In this document: positions 1 through 6,414 of the stretch, in pieces
How positions within the stretch are numbered: position 1 is the stretch's first letter
Layout of the letters: each line of letters opens with the position of its first letter
Virus record (IMG/VR): IMGVR_UViG_3300046665_000286
Coordinates: 1-42,072 of that record
Reading direction: 5' to 3' (one strand)
Origin: a virus
DNA: 42,072 nucleotides
Notes under the pieces: model-generated
What the model was told of the DNA's origin: nothing
What the model saw: only the letters and a program-made list of their open reading frames with translations
Databases searched by the model: none
Translations under genes and position numbers: made by a program

Positions 1-39
1 TGCGTACAGATATTGCTCGGTCAATTTGCGGTGCGACAT
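1..39 (-). CDS. Start of an unknown gene, cut by the left edge of the window
   Basis: An ATG at 37-39 on the minus strand opens a reading frame of 13 codons (MSHRKLTEQYLYA) that continues past base 1. It is preceded by a good ribosome binding site, AGGAG, eight bases upstream, inside the end of the gene at 21-356. The overlap suggests translational coupling in one leftward unit. Nothing can be said of its function. If the two window ends were joined, this frame would be one base out of register with the leftward ORF at the right edge, so I treat them as separate. Confidence 0.5.
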   Translation of the reverse strand, partial: MSHRKLTEQYLYA

Positions 40-356
40 GGTTCGACTCCTGCTGCTGGGATGAGAACGGGCGCGGCCTCGCGTGGCATGGCGCGAATGC
101 GCTCTCTGCCGCGGGGCGTCAGGCGCGCGACGCGACCGGAGATCGTCATCAACTGCGCGCGGGCGAGGGATTGAATCGTTTTGGCGTGGATGTCCGCCCC
201 GGCAGCATCGACGCGCCAGATCGAGCGGAAGCGGTGAAGCTTGCCCGCGTCGTCGCAGGCGCGCATCGCCGCAAGCTGCGTCGGCGTCGGATAGAGCAGC
301 GCGCGGGGCGCGAGTGGCGGGCTTAGAATGATTGGCAAGCGAGGCATGTCAGACAC
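21..356 (-). CDS. Small winged-helix-like protein, first gene of the leftward early unit
   Basis: A 111-residue protein starting at GTG 356 (an ATG three codons later is an alternative). Residues about 25-90 have the look of a winged-helix domain: a run of helices with alternating hydrophobic positions, then a short segment ending LTPRGRERI, as in MarR-like and restriction-associated winged helices. This resemblance is by eye and no close family is recognised. The gene lies just downstream of two repressor-type dyads (365-387, 401-423). A possible promoter there (TTGTTA, 17 bases, TAGCCT) would leave a leader of only about 15 bases. Its end overlaps the start of the gene cut by the left edge. 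It may be a regulator under repressor control. Confidence 0.6.
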   Translation of the reverse strand: MSDMPRLPIILSPPLAPRALLYPTPTQLAAMRACDDAGKLHRFRSIWRVDAAGADIHAKTIQSLARAQLMTISGRVARLTPRGRERIRAMPREAAPVLIPAAGVEPCRTAN

Positions 357-364
357 CGAATCAA

Positions 365-387
365 AAACTAACGACTTAGGCTAGTTT
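365..387. promoter_or_regulatory. Repressor operator, left site 1
   Basis: A 23-bp dyad with half-sites AAACTAAC and GCTAGTTT around a 7-base centre (gacttag). The same dyad with the same spacing recurs at 1386-1408 on the other side of the repressor gene. The site covers the possible -10 hexamer (TAGCCT, 378-383, minus strand) of a leftward promoter whose -35 (TTGTTA) is at 401-406. Binding by the repressor encoded at 573-1319 is inferred from position and symmetry. Confidence 0.7.
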
Positions 388-400
388 GATCCGGATATCT

Positions 401-423
401 TAACAAGCGGTATAGGTTAGTTT
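401..423. promoter_or_regulatory. Repressor operator, left site 2 (one perfect half, one degenerate half)
   Basis: The right half GTTAGTTT is perfect. The left half TAACAAGC matches AAACTARC at six of eight positions with the same 7-base spacing. The site overlaps the proposed leftward -35 hexamer and lies 13 bases from site 1, so paired, cooperative binding as in lambda OL is plausible. Confidence 0.5.
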
Positions 424-512
424 ACCACAGCTTGAGGCCGCTTTCCTGCCATAATTTGACGCCGGGAAATAATTAAATCCACGCTGTACACATGAAATCG
501 CAGGCGAGACGC

Positions 513-539
513 AAAAAAACCCGCGCTGTAATGCGCGGG
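513..539 (-). terminator. Intrinsic terminator of the repressor gene
   Basis: On the minus strand a perfect 7-bp stem (CCCGCGC with GCGCGGG, 520-526 and 533-539), loop of six, is followed by seven T (513-519). It lies 34 bases past the repressor stop codon and isolates the repressor transcript from the leftward promoter. Confidence 0.85.
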
Positions 540-572
540 CTTCGAATTGCGTGAGTTAGTCAGTAAAGCGAA

Positions 573-1319
573 TCAATCTTCGCGGAAGAATACGCCGCGC
601 ACGCGGCCGATAAGCTCGACGCGGAAGTTCTCGCCGCCGCTCAATGGCGTCCAAGTCTGGTGATCGGGATGATCGGACTCCGGCTTTAACCAGTAGTTGC
701 CATCGGGCGACTGGCTCAAAAGCTTGATCGAGTCCTCGATCATGCCATCGGTGCGCATGACGCGCACGTGGTAACGCTTTCCGACTTCAATCTCGCCCGG
801 CTTCTGTTCCAGCCGCGACAGGATCACAAGCGATTTGGGCGAGTAGCGCAGATTATTCGAGGGGCCGCGTATCTCGCCAGCGTATAGCGCCGCCGCTGAA
901 AGGGATTCGTCGTAAGGAATCATGATGTCGTATTGTTCTTCGTTTAGGAGATCAGGTTGTGATCTCCAAAGTTGAGCCTCTAAAGCACAACTCACCTTAA
1001 CGCGCACCATATTCACGTTTGCTGGTACGGAAATAATGTCCGAAGCTGGAACAGCGTAAATTTCTCCCAATAGATTCATCCAGTCTTGAGTCAATGTGAT
1101 CTTTCCCGTCGCAAGACGGTTGATCGTCACCTCATGCACCTTGATGCGTTCACTATCGCCGCGCGTTTCCGCGAGCTTGCGAATGCGGTCGGCAACCTCT
1201 GCGTAAGTCCAGCGGCGTTCTTTAGTCAGAGCGTGTATTCGGTTCGGATGGCTCTTAGGCTTCCGGGGCGTCTTACCCACAGGGGCGCTCGCAATTTCAG
1301 AGGGAATTTGTCTGTTCAT
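573..1319 (-). CDS. Phage repressor, LexA/CI type with S24 autoprotease domain
   Basis: A 248-residue transcriptional repressor that should keep the phage dormant and be inactivated by RecA-stimulated self-cleavage. Residues about 25-95 form an N-terminal helix-turn-helix region with a long linker helix. The C-terminal half aligns with the S24 domain: GPSNN (152-156) fits the GDSM motif with Ser154 as nucleophile, SIKLL (197-201) carries the catalytic Lys199, and the following stretch through PESDHPD fits the usual strand after the lysine. Both catalytic residues are present, so the protein looks inducible. The cleavage-site dipeptide is not obvious by eye. The gene is transcribed leftward between two operator regions with identical dyads and ends at a strong terminator, like lambda cI. 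The ribosome binding site before ATG 1319 is weak, as in many repressors. Confidence 0.88.
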   Translation of the reverse strand: MNRQIPSEIASAPVGKTPRKPKSHPNRIHALTKERRWTYAEVADRIRKLAETRGDSERIKVHEVTINRLATGKITLTQDWMNLLGEIYAVPASDIISVPANVNMVRVKVSCALEAQLWRSQPDLLNEEQYDIMIPYDESLSAAALYAGEIRGPSNNLRYSPKSLVILSRLEQKPGEIEVGKRYHVRVMRTDGMIEDSIKLLSQSPDGNYWLKPESDHPDHQTWTPLSGGENFRVELIGRVRGVFFRED

Positions 1320-1377
1320 TTCAACACGCTAACCGTTACTTGTGACTAACGTATATAGCGGTTTGGGTATGGCGTCA

Positions 1378-1408
1378 TTGACAAAAAACTAGCGAATCAG
1401 GTTAGTTT
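1378..1408 (+). promoter_or_regulatory. Rightward early promoter with repressor operator
   Basis: A consensus -35 TTGACA (1378-1383) is followed 17 bases later by GTTAGT (1401-1406), a poor -10. The dyad AAACTAGC-gaatcag-GTTAGTTT (1386-1408) fills the spacer and -10, so repressor binding would block polymerase. It matches the 365-387 site in half-site sequence and spacing. This is the likely PR of the early operon and perhaps the repressor's own control site. Confidence 0.65.
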
Positions 1409-1457
1409 CCTCCCGCGAGGCCGGTAAATCGCTTCCGGCTGGGGCATTTAGGGGACT

Positions 1458-1511
1458 TGCCCGTCAAACGGGCACTTGGGGCAGCGCCGGCCGCATCACG
1501 GTTCCGGCGCT
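1458..1511 (+). promoter_or_regulatory. Two hairpins in the early-operon leader
   Basis: Within the untranslated leader, 1458-1474 forms a 7-bp stem with a 3-base loop (TGCCCGT/ACGGGCA), and 1483-1511 forms a perfect 8-bp stem (AGCGCCGG/CCGGCGCT) with a 13-base loop, followed by GGGGGGTTT. Neither has a proper T tract. They may be an antitermination or attenuation element, or may simply expose the G-rich ribosome binding site of the gene at 1528. Confidence 0.4.
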
Positions 1512-1527
1512 GGGGGGTTTCAGTTTC

Positions 1528-1713
1528 ATGTCACTTCAACAATCGGGCGGCTTTGCCGTTCCCGAACCGCGGCCGGCTGTCTGTACGTGCCCGGCCTGCC
1601 AATCGCCGTTCATTCCCAGCCATCGCCGCGAGGCCGATCTCCCGGAGATCGTGTGCGCGTCGATCGATTTCGATGCCGTCGAGCAGGTTCACGCGTGGGG
1701 GTTCGCATGTTGA
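1528..1713 (+). CDS. Small protein with one CxxC pair
   Basis: A 61-residue product of the first gene after the rightward promoter. It contains CTCPACQ (residues 19-25), a single CxxC pair as in small zinc ribbons, but no second pair, so zinc binding alone is doubtful. The ATG follows a run of G residues that can act as a ribosome binding site. The stop codon overlaps the start of the next gene (ATG 1707), which supports translation. No family is recognised. Confidence 0.5.
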   Translation: MSLQQSGGFAVPEPRPAVCTCPACQSPFIPSHRREADLPEIVCASIDFDAVEQVHAWGFAC

Positions 1714-1961
1714 GGCGGGCCGTTTCTGCGTTCTTCCGCCGTGGCGCTGCTCTCTTGGGGCTGATGCTCGGCATTTCTCCCGCTGTCCCGCCACGGCCGG
1801 CGATCGACTTCGCGCAAGGCCGCGCTCGCACGCGATCGGGGGCGGGCAAAGCCGGCGCTCGTCGCCTCGCCGCGATGAATATCTCGCCGGCGCATTCGTC
1901 GAGCGTTCGCAAGCTTCAACGCGCCGAGCGCATCCGCGCACGTATCGCCGCCGAGGGCTAG
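1707..1961 (+). CDS. Small basic protein with hydrophobic N-terminus
   Basis: An 84-residue protein. ATG 1707 was chosen because it lies seven bases after GGGGG and overlaps the stop of the upstream gene, the coupling used throughout this operon. Residues 1-28 are a basic and then hydrophobic segment (LLGLMLG), which could be a signal peptide or membrane anchor; the rest is rich in Arg and Ala. The next gene starts three bases after the stop. Function unknown. Confidence 0.45.
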   Translation: MLRRAVSAFFRRGAALLGLMLGISPAVPPRPAIDFAQGRARTRSGAGKAGARRLAAMNISPAHSSSVRKLQRAERIRARIAAEG

Positions 1962-1964
1962 GCG

Positions 1965-2222
1965 ATGACGCGTCTGCAAACCCTCTTTCTCGCGTATTTC
2001 GCCGGGGTCGGCGGTGTTGCGCTCGTGGGCGCGTTTGGGGGCTTCCGCTTCCTGCGTAGCCGCAAGCCTGCCGACCCCAAGGTGCCGACCACGGGCAGCG
2101 GCGTTAAGCCGGCGCTGCCGTGCGATTGCCCGGCGCGTCACTTCGTCGGCTTCGTCTGCGCCTGCGAAGTCAACGGCGTGCGCAATCCGCGCGGCTACGG
2201 TTCGCGGGCGGTGCTGTCATGA
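1965..2222 (+). CDS. Small membrane protein
   Basis: An 85-residue protein. Residues about 7-28 (LFLAYFAGVGGVALVGAFGG) form a likely membrane helix, followed by a basic stop-transfer segment (RFLRSRK). The tail has cysteines in CDC and CAC pairs at about 53-55 and 65-67, a possible metal site. It starts three bases after the upstream stop and overlaps the next start (ATGA at 2219). Possibly a host-interaction protein; function unknown. Confidence 0.55.
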   Translation: MTRLQTLFLAYFAGVGGVALVGAFGGFRFLRSRKPADPKVPTTGSGVKPALPCDCPARHFVGFVCACEVNGVRNPRGYGSRAVLS

Positions 2223-2533
2223 GCGCAGTCGCGATCACTTCCGGGGCGACGCTCGATCGGCTGTTGCGCCTGCATCATGCCGTCGCGGCCGAGCCGCACC
2301 GTGCGGCCGATCAGTTGCGCGAGGCGCTCGACGTTTCCGGGCAAGTCTCGGATGCCGCCGGCGATTACATCCGCGTCGATGCGCGCATCATGTCGGATGC
2401 GTTGCTCGCATTGTCCTGTCGCTCGCTCAATATCACTGAGGTTTATGCGTTTCTCGCTGCGGCTCGCGCAATGCAGCCGCTCGTCGAGGGTTCGCTCTAT
2501 CGCGCGTCGCGCGCTGCGGCGGTGCGGGCATGA
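2219..2533 (+). CDS. Unknown early protein, mostly helical
   Basis: A 104-residue protein starting at an ATG that overlaps the preceding stop (ATGA). The sequence is Ala-, Leu- and Arg-rich with regular heptad-like spacing, and looks all-helical. It overlaps the next start in the same way (ATGA at 2530), so it sits in an unbroken translational cascade. No family recognised. Confidence 0.55.
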   Translation: MSAVAITSGATLDRLLRLHHAVAAEPHRAADQLREALDVSGQVSDAAGDYIRVDARIMSDALLALSCRSLNITEVYAFLAAARAMQPLVEGSLYRASRAAAVRA

Positions 2534-2877
2534 ACGTCGGCGCAAAGAAAGCGGCGCTCTTGCGCTCGGAATGGTTCGGCCCGCTGACAACCGGCGCACT
2601 CGCTGAGATATACAAAATCGGCGAAAGCACTATTCGAAAATTTTGGGCATGTGAGCGCAGCGGCGGCCGATTGCCCGCGCAGCCCGTTCCGCGGCCTCAT
2701 TTTGGCAAAACCGTTTCGAAGGTAGTCGCCGCGATCGTCGACACGCCGGACGATGACGAGATCGAAACGATGTCCGCCCGCGCCGCAAGCGGACGCTTGC
2801 TCGCGTTGCTGCGCAAGCACCACGGCAAAGATCGCTTTCGCGGCGTCAACGACGAAATGCCTCTCAACATCACATAA
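2530..2877 (+). CDS. Helix-turn-helix protein, frame continues after the stop codon
   Basis: A 115-residue protein. Residues about 12-40 ([20 protein letters not shown], then STIRKFW) look like a helix-turn-helix of the loose kind seen in GcrA-like and phage regulators. The C-terminal part is charged and helical. The TAA at 2875-2877 is followed in the same frame by 37 more codons with typical codon use, ending at TAA 2989-2991 just before ssb. It may regulate early transcription; that is inference from the fold and position. Confidence 0.6.
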   Translation: MNVGAKKAALLRSEWFGPLTTGALAEIYKIGESTIRKFWACERSGGRLPAQPVPRPHFGKTVSKVVAAIVDTPDDDEIETMSARAASGRLLALLRKHHGKDRFRGVNDEMPLNIT

Positions 2878-2991
2878 ACCGAACGGCTCGACAGGGCCGG
2901 CATTTACACGCCCTCGCGTTCGCGCGTGCGGGATTTTCAGCGCGGGCGCGACGCCTATGTCGGCGCGCACATCAGGGTCAAGGGAAAGTAA
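2878..2991 (+). other. In-frame coding-like extension downstream of the HTH gene
   Basis: Thirty-seven codons in the frame of the preceding gene, with strongly G/C third positions and a plausible basic product ([20 protein letters not shown] in the middle). It has no ATG; GTG 2926 is the only common start. It could be a readthrough tail, a remnant split off by a nonsense mutation, or a short gene. The ribosome binding site of ssb lies in its last codons. Confidence 0.35.
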
Positions 2992-2993
2992 CA

Positions 2994-3485
2994 ATGGCCG
3001 GAAGCGTCAACAAAACAATTCTCGTCGGCAACCTCGGGGCCGATCCTGTCGTGCGACACACTCAATCAGGAGCGATGAACGTCAGCTTTAGCGTCGCGAC
3101 TTCCGACACGTGGCGCGACAAGGCGACCGGCGAACGGAAGGAAAAGACCGAATGGCATCGCGTGCTGATTTGGTCCGAGGGGCTTTGCAAGGTCGCCGAG
3201 CAGTATCTCAAGAAAGGCTCGAAAGTCTATCTTGAGGGTTCGTTGCAGACTCGTAAATGGACAGATCAAGCCGGCGTCGAGCGATACACGACGGAAGTCG
3301 TCTTACAGGGCTTTAACTCAAGCTTGACCTTGCTCGACAAGGCGCAAGGCGGCGTGCCCGCACCCGACGATTCCTCGCGCCCTGAGTCTGGTTTGCAGTC
3401 TCGCCCCGGCGTCGCCCCGCGCGGCACCGCAGGCCGCACGGCCGCCGGCGGCAATTCCGACATGGACGATGACATCCCGTTTTAA
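2994..3485 (+). CDS. ssb: Single-stranded DNA-binding protein
   Basis: A 163-residue SSB. Residues 1-107 match the OB-fold of bacterial SSB (start [15 protein letters not shown]; central [25 protein letters not shown]). A Gly/Pro-rich linker follows, and the protein ends DMDDDIPF, the acidic tip that recruits replication partners. It protects single-stranded DNA during phage replication and can bring host proteins to the fork. It sits at the head of the replication part of the early operon. GGGAAA lies eight bases before the ATG. Confidence 0.95.
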   Translation: MAGSVNKTILVGNLGADPVVRHTQSGAMNVSFSVATSDTWRDKATGERKEKTEWHRVLIWSEGLCKVAEQYLKKGSKVYLEGSLQTRKWTDQAGVERYTTEVVLQGFNSSLTLLDKAQGGVPAPDDSSRPESGLQSRPGVAPRGTAGRTAAGGNSDMDDDIPF

Positions 3486-3591
3486 CGCGGCGTGCGCGCG
3501 GCTCTTGCTCGCGCGTGAACGCTTCCGGCTGTGGCGGCTCTACGGCGCGCCACGCTGGCAATCCGTCAAACTGACATGGTGGTTTCTGTGA
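3469..3591 (+). CDS. Very small basic protein overlapping the end of ssb
   Basis: A 40-residue ORF whose ATG lies inside the last codons of ssb in another frame and whose TGA (3589-3591) overlaps the GTG start of the next gene (3588). It bridges an otherwise empty gap and keeps the overlap pattern of the operon. The product is rich in Arg and Trp ([11 protein letters not shown], ending LTWWFL). No clear ribosome binding site; function unknown. Confidence 0.42.
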   Translation: MTSRFNAACARLLLARERFRLWRLYGAPRWQSVKLTWWFL

Positions 3592-3863
3592 AGCCTTTCC
3601 CGACTATCCCGCCTTTCCTCGCTCCTGTTTACTTCAAGCGACTGCAGATCGGCTTGCAGATCGTGCAGCATCCGAGCGACGCCGATCTCGTGCAATTCAA
3701 CGTGCGTGGATGCGCCGACAGCGCGGTGTTTGCGCTCGACAACGATGCCGATCGCGAGCGCGCTGCGGGCTTGATTACATTGCTGACGCTTGCTTTCGAG
3801 CTTGGCCGTCGTGACGTGATCGACTCCGTTCGTTCAATCTTTGATAGCCCGCGGGTCGCCTAA
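3588..3863 (+). CDS. Unknown 91-residue early protein
   Basis: GTG 3588 was chosen because it overlaps the stop of the 40-codon ORF; ATG 3576 in the same frame is an alternative. The product is acidic and compact, with a strand-rich first half and a helical second half (AAGLITLLTLAFELGRRDVI). Its TAA overlaps the ATG of the methyltransferase (TAATG). Function unknown. Confidence 0.55.
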   Translation: MKPFPTIPPFLAPVYFKRLQIGLQIVQHPSDADLVQFNVRGCADSAVFALDNDADRERAAGLITLLTLAFELGRRDVIDSVRSIFDSPRVA

Positions 3864-4954
3864 TGCTGGCCTCTCACACGTTCCTCGACGGGCGGGTGAC
3901 GCTGCATGCCGGCAGCATGCTCGACGTGCTGCCGGGCCTCGCCGAGGCGTCGATCGACGCTTGCGTGACGGACGGCCCTTACTTCCTTCCCGAAATGGAA
4001 AAGCGTTTCGGCTCGCTCGCCTCGGCGCGTGCGACCGGCGACCGTCTGTTTTCCGAGGGCGCGAAATCCAATTTTCACGGCAAGGGCGCGATTGTCGGCG
4101 ATATCTGCAACCGCGTCGAAACGTGGCGCGCAGTCTATCGCGTGCTTAAGCCGGGCGCATACCTGCTCGCCTTCAACTGCACTAAGGCATTTCACCGCAT
4201 GGCGTGCGCCGCGGAAGATGCCGGCTTTGAAGTGCGCGACGTGATGTCGTGGGTTTACGCGACCGGATTTCCGCACGGCAAGCCGCTTGCAAAGCTGATC
4301 GACCGCAAGATTTTCGGCGCGTGGTGCGACGCCGACGAGCTTGCGCGCGGCCCGGTGTCTCATACGGCGGCCTATTTCGAAGGTCATGACATCACGTTGA
4401 AGCCGGCAACCGAATTGATCCTCGTCGCGCGCAAGCCGATCGAGGGCACGATCGGCGACAACCTGATTAAACACGGCACCGGCGCCCTCGACGTGCGCGC
4501 CTGTCGCGTGCCGCATGCGACCGGCTCTAGCTATCCATCGAACCTATTGCATGACGCGTCGCGCGACGTGCTGGGGCTGTTTCCGGCCGACATCAACGGC
4601 AAGCCGATCTCGCGTTTTTTCTTTCACCCAAAAGCCGACGATCTCGATCGCGCCGGCTCGGAACATCCGACCGTCAAGCCGCTAACGCTGGTGCAATACC
4701 TTGTGCGGCTCGTCGCGGGGCCGGGGCAAACCGTTCTCGATCCATTCGCCGGCAGCGGCACCACGGGCATTGCAGCGTACCGCGAGGGCCGTCGCGCGGT
4801 GTTGATCGAAATCGACCCGGAATTTCAAGCCGACATCATTCGGCGTCACGAGAACGCGCTCGCCGGTCCCGACGAGGCGCGCCGCAACAAGGTCAAGGCG
4901 ACTGCAGCGCAGGCTTTCGAGGCCGGCACGCTGTTCGCCGGCATGGGGGCTTGA
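3863..4954 (+). CDS. DNA methyltransferase (N6-adenine or N4-cytosine type)
   Basis: A 363-residue methyltransferase that should transfer a methyl group from S-adenosylmethionine to an exocyclic amine in DNA. The motif order is that of the beta class: the catalytic motif IV comes first (TDGPY, residues 36-40), and the AdoMet-binding motif I comes late (DPFAGSGTT, 293-301), followed by an acidic EID (315-317 region). Motif IV reads DGPY where DPPY, NPPY or SPPY is usual; the Tyr and second Pro are kept. HPTVKP before motif I is typical. No restriction partner is adjacent, so it is probably a solitary phage enzyme that protects DNA or affects gene control. Target sequence unknown. Confidence 0.88.
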   Translation: MLASHTFLDGRVTLHAGSMLDVLPGLAEASIDACVTDGPYFLPEMEKRFGSLASARATGDRLFSEGAKSNFHGKGAIVGDICNRVETWRAVYRVLKPGAYLLAFNCTKAFHRMACAAEDAGFEVRDVMSWVYATGFPHGKPLAKLIDRKIFGAWCDADELARGPVSHTAAYFEGHDITLKPATELILVARKPIEGTIGDNLIKHGTGALDVRACRVPHATGSSYPSNLLHDASRDVLGLFPADINGKPISRFFFHPKADDLDRAGSEHPTVKPLTLVQYLVRLVAGPGQTVLDPFAGSGTTGIAAYREGRRAVLIEIDPEFQADIIRRHENALAGPDEARRNKVKATAAQAFEAGTLFAGMGA

Positions 4955-4956
4955 AC

Positions 4957-5082
4957 ATGACCATTCGAATAACGGGCGTCGTCGTTCTCGGCGCGATCAC
5001 TGTAGCGGCCGTGTGGCCGCTTATCGAGCGCGCCGCCGCGGCGATTGCGCTCATTTCATACGCAAGCGGGGGCTTTCGGTGA
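4957..5082 (+). CDS. 41-residue membrane protein
   Basis: ATG 4957 follows GGGGG by about eight bases and the methyltransferase stop by two. The product is one long hydrophobic segment (GVVVLGAITVAAVWPLIERA) and a short polar tail. Its TGA (5080-5082) overlaps the GTG start of the next gene (5079), supporting translation. Function unknown. Confidence 0.5.
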   Translation: MTIRITGVVVLGAITVAAVWPLIERAAAAIALISYASGGFR

Positions 5083-5579
5083 CTAAAAAACTAAACGTGT
5101 TTCAGACTTTCCGTGTCTATCTCGCGGGGCCGGTTACTGGCCTGCACTATGACGGCGCGCAGGATTGGCGCGACAAGGCGCAAGACGCTCTCGCCTTGGC
5201 GGGTGTCAAGGCATTCTCGCCGCTTCGATCTAAGCAATATCTGCGCGCCGTCGGCGAGTTGCAGGCAACCGCCGAGGGCTACGGCGATCTTAGCGCAATG
5301 TCGACTCCACGCGGCATCATGACCCGCGATCGGTTCGACGCAACGCGTGCCGACGCCTTGCTCGTCAATCTGCTCGGCGCGACGCGCGTCTCTATCGGCA
5401 CGTGCATGGAAATCGCTTGGGCCGATCTCGCGCGCATTCCGGTTGTGGTCGCGATCGAGCCCGCCGGCAATGTTCATGAACACGACATGATTAACGAGGC
5501 GACAGGTTATCGCGTCGGCTCGATCGACGCGGGTATCGAGATCATCAAGGCGATGGCTGACAACGGAATCGACCTATGA
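5079..5579 (+). CDS. Nucleoside 2-deoxyribosyltransferase-like enzyme
   Basis: A 166-residue protein starting at GTG 5079 (GTGA overlap with the preceding stop, G-rich ribosome binding site). It matches the 2-deoxyribosyltransferase fold: YLAGPVTG (14-21) is the nucleotide-binding loop; the segment around 82-98 ends in ADALLVNL; GTCMEIAWA (107-115) places Glu111 where the catalytic glutamate lies; HEHDMINEATG follows. Known relatives exchange bases between deoxynucleosides or cleave nucleotide N-glycosidic bonds. In a phage it could adjust nucleotide pools, make an unusual base, or remove a nucleotide signal of host defence. The exact substrate cannot be read from the sequence. Confidence 0.72.
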   Translation: MTKKLNVFQTFRVYLAGPVTGLHYDGAQDWRDKAQDALALAGVKAFSPLRSKQYLRAVGELQATAEGYGDLSAMSTPRGIMTRDRFDATRADALLVNLLGATRVSIGTCMEIAWADLARIPVVVAIEPAGNVHEHDMINEATGYRVGSIDAGIEIIKAMADNGIDL

Positions 5580-5923
5580 GCAATACCAAAGCTCCGACGG
5601 TCGTCATAATTCGTGCGCGGCGGCATGGCCTGCGCGAGGCGACCGCAGTCGCCCGCACGGCTCGCCCGCACCGTGCGCCCCGCGTCGATATCGTGTTCGT
5701 CGAAAGCTCGGCGATGATCGAGGCAAAGCTCGGCGTGTGGCGTGTCGGTGCCATCTGGCACGATGTCGCGACGGGCAAATGGCTTTGGGCGCTCGATCTC
5801 ACGCTGTTGTCAAAGCAGCCGCAGCGAGCCGCGACGATCGAGATCGCAAAGGCGATCGTCGCCGGCAAAATCCGCAATTGGTGCGAGGCCGCGGGCGTCG
5901 CGAGCGTGCGGGGCGGCCAATGA
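5576..5923 (+). CDS. Unknown early protein
   Basis: A 115-residue protein starting at an ATGA overlap with the deoxyribosyltransferase gene and ending in an ATGA overlap with the next. The basic N-terminus (RARRHGLREATAVARTARPH) is followed by a compact strand-helix part containing IWHDVATGKWLWALDLTLLS. It is co-translated with replication genes. No family recognised. Confidence 0.55.
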   Translation: MSNTKAPTVVIIRARRHGLREATAVARTARPHRAPRVDIVFVESSAMIEAKLGVWRVGAIWHDVATGKWLWALDLTLLSKQPQRAATIEIAKAIVAGKIRNWCEAAGVASVRGGQ

Positions 5924-6414
5924 TCGACCCGGCAATTCTGAGCAGCGACGGCGTTAAGGCCGTTCTCGCCCGCTTTCCCGGCGCGCAGATCGTCGAGGTT
6001 CGCGATTTGACGCCGGGCCTCGTCAAGGGCGCGGCCGTGAAGGTGACTTACGAAGAATTGGGCGAGGCCGCTCGCTATGAGCAGGCGCGCGCCGAGGCTG
6101 CGATTTCCCGCGCCCTCGAAACGATCGCCGGCGAGAACGTGTCGGAAGCGGCGCGCGACTTGGCGGCACGTATCGCGCAAGAGCAGCGCCGCCGCGCCGA
6201 CGTGTTCCGCTTTATGGTCAAGATTATCGATATCGTGAGCAGCGACGGCCCGGTTAAGCGCCGCATGCGCGACATCGCGCGGGCGGAAGCCGAGGCGCGC
6301 GCCGAGGCGGCGCAGGATACCCAGGAATCCGGGGGCGACAATTCGGATAGCGAGCGCGCAGAACGCGAGCGCGCCGAGGCCGATGCGTATCGCGCCGAGG
6401 GCGAGGCGTCCTGA
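5920..6414 (+). CDS. Unknown protein with long charged coiled coil
   Basis: A 164-residue product from ATG 5920 (overlap with the preceding stop). Residues 1-48 form a small strand-rich domain; residues about 49-164 are one highly charged helical region rich in Glu, Arg and Ala with repeats such as AEAEARAEAAQ. Composition suggests a coiled coil or flexible tether. Its TGA overlaps the primase ATG, so it may act with the primase; that link rests only on position. Confidence 0.6.
   Translation: MIDPAILSSDGVKAVLARFPGAQIVEVRDLTPGLVKGAAVKVTYEELGEAARYEQARAEAAISRALETIAGENVSEAARDLAARIAQEQRRRADVFRFMVKIIDIVSSDGPVKRRMRDIARAEAEARAEAAQDTQESGGDNSDSERAERERAEADAYRAEGEAS

Noticed and set aside
1321-1365. 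A further full operator between the repressor start and the rightward promoter
   Set aside because: TGACTAAC at 1343-1350 matches six of eight positions but the partner half is poor, so it is not listed as a site.
1457-2141. Several long overlapping ORFs on both strands here (up to 200 codons)
   Set aside because: They are by-products of high GC content: Arg/Ser-rich, no ribosome binding sites, and they contradict the chain of coupled genes at 1528, 1707, 1965 and 2219.
5085-5100. Extra repressor operators (AAACTAAA at 5088, GCTAGTTT at 7751)
   Set aside because: They are single half-sites within coding sequence without the matching half at 7-base spacing.
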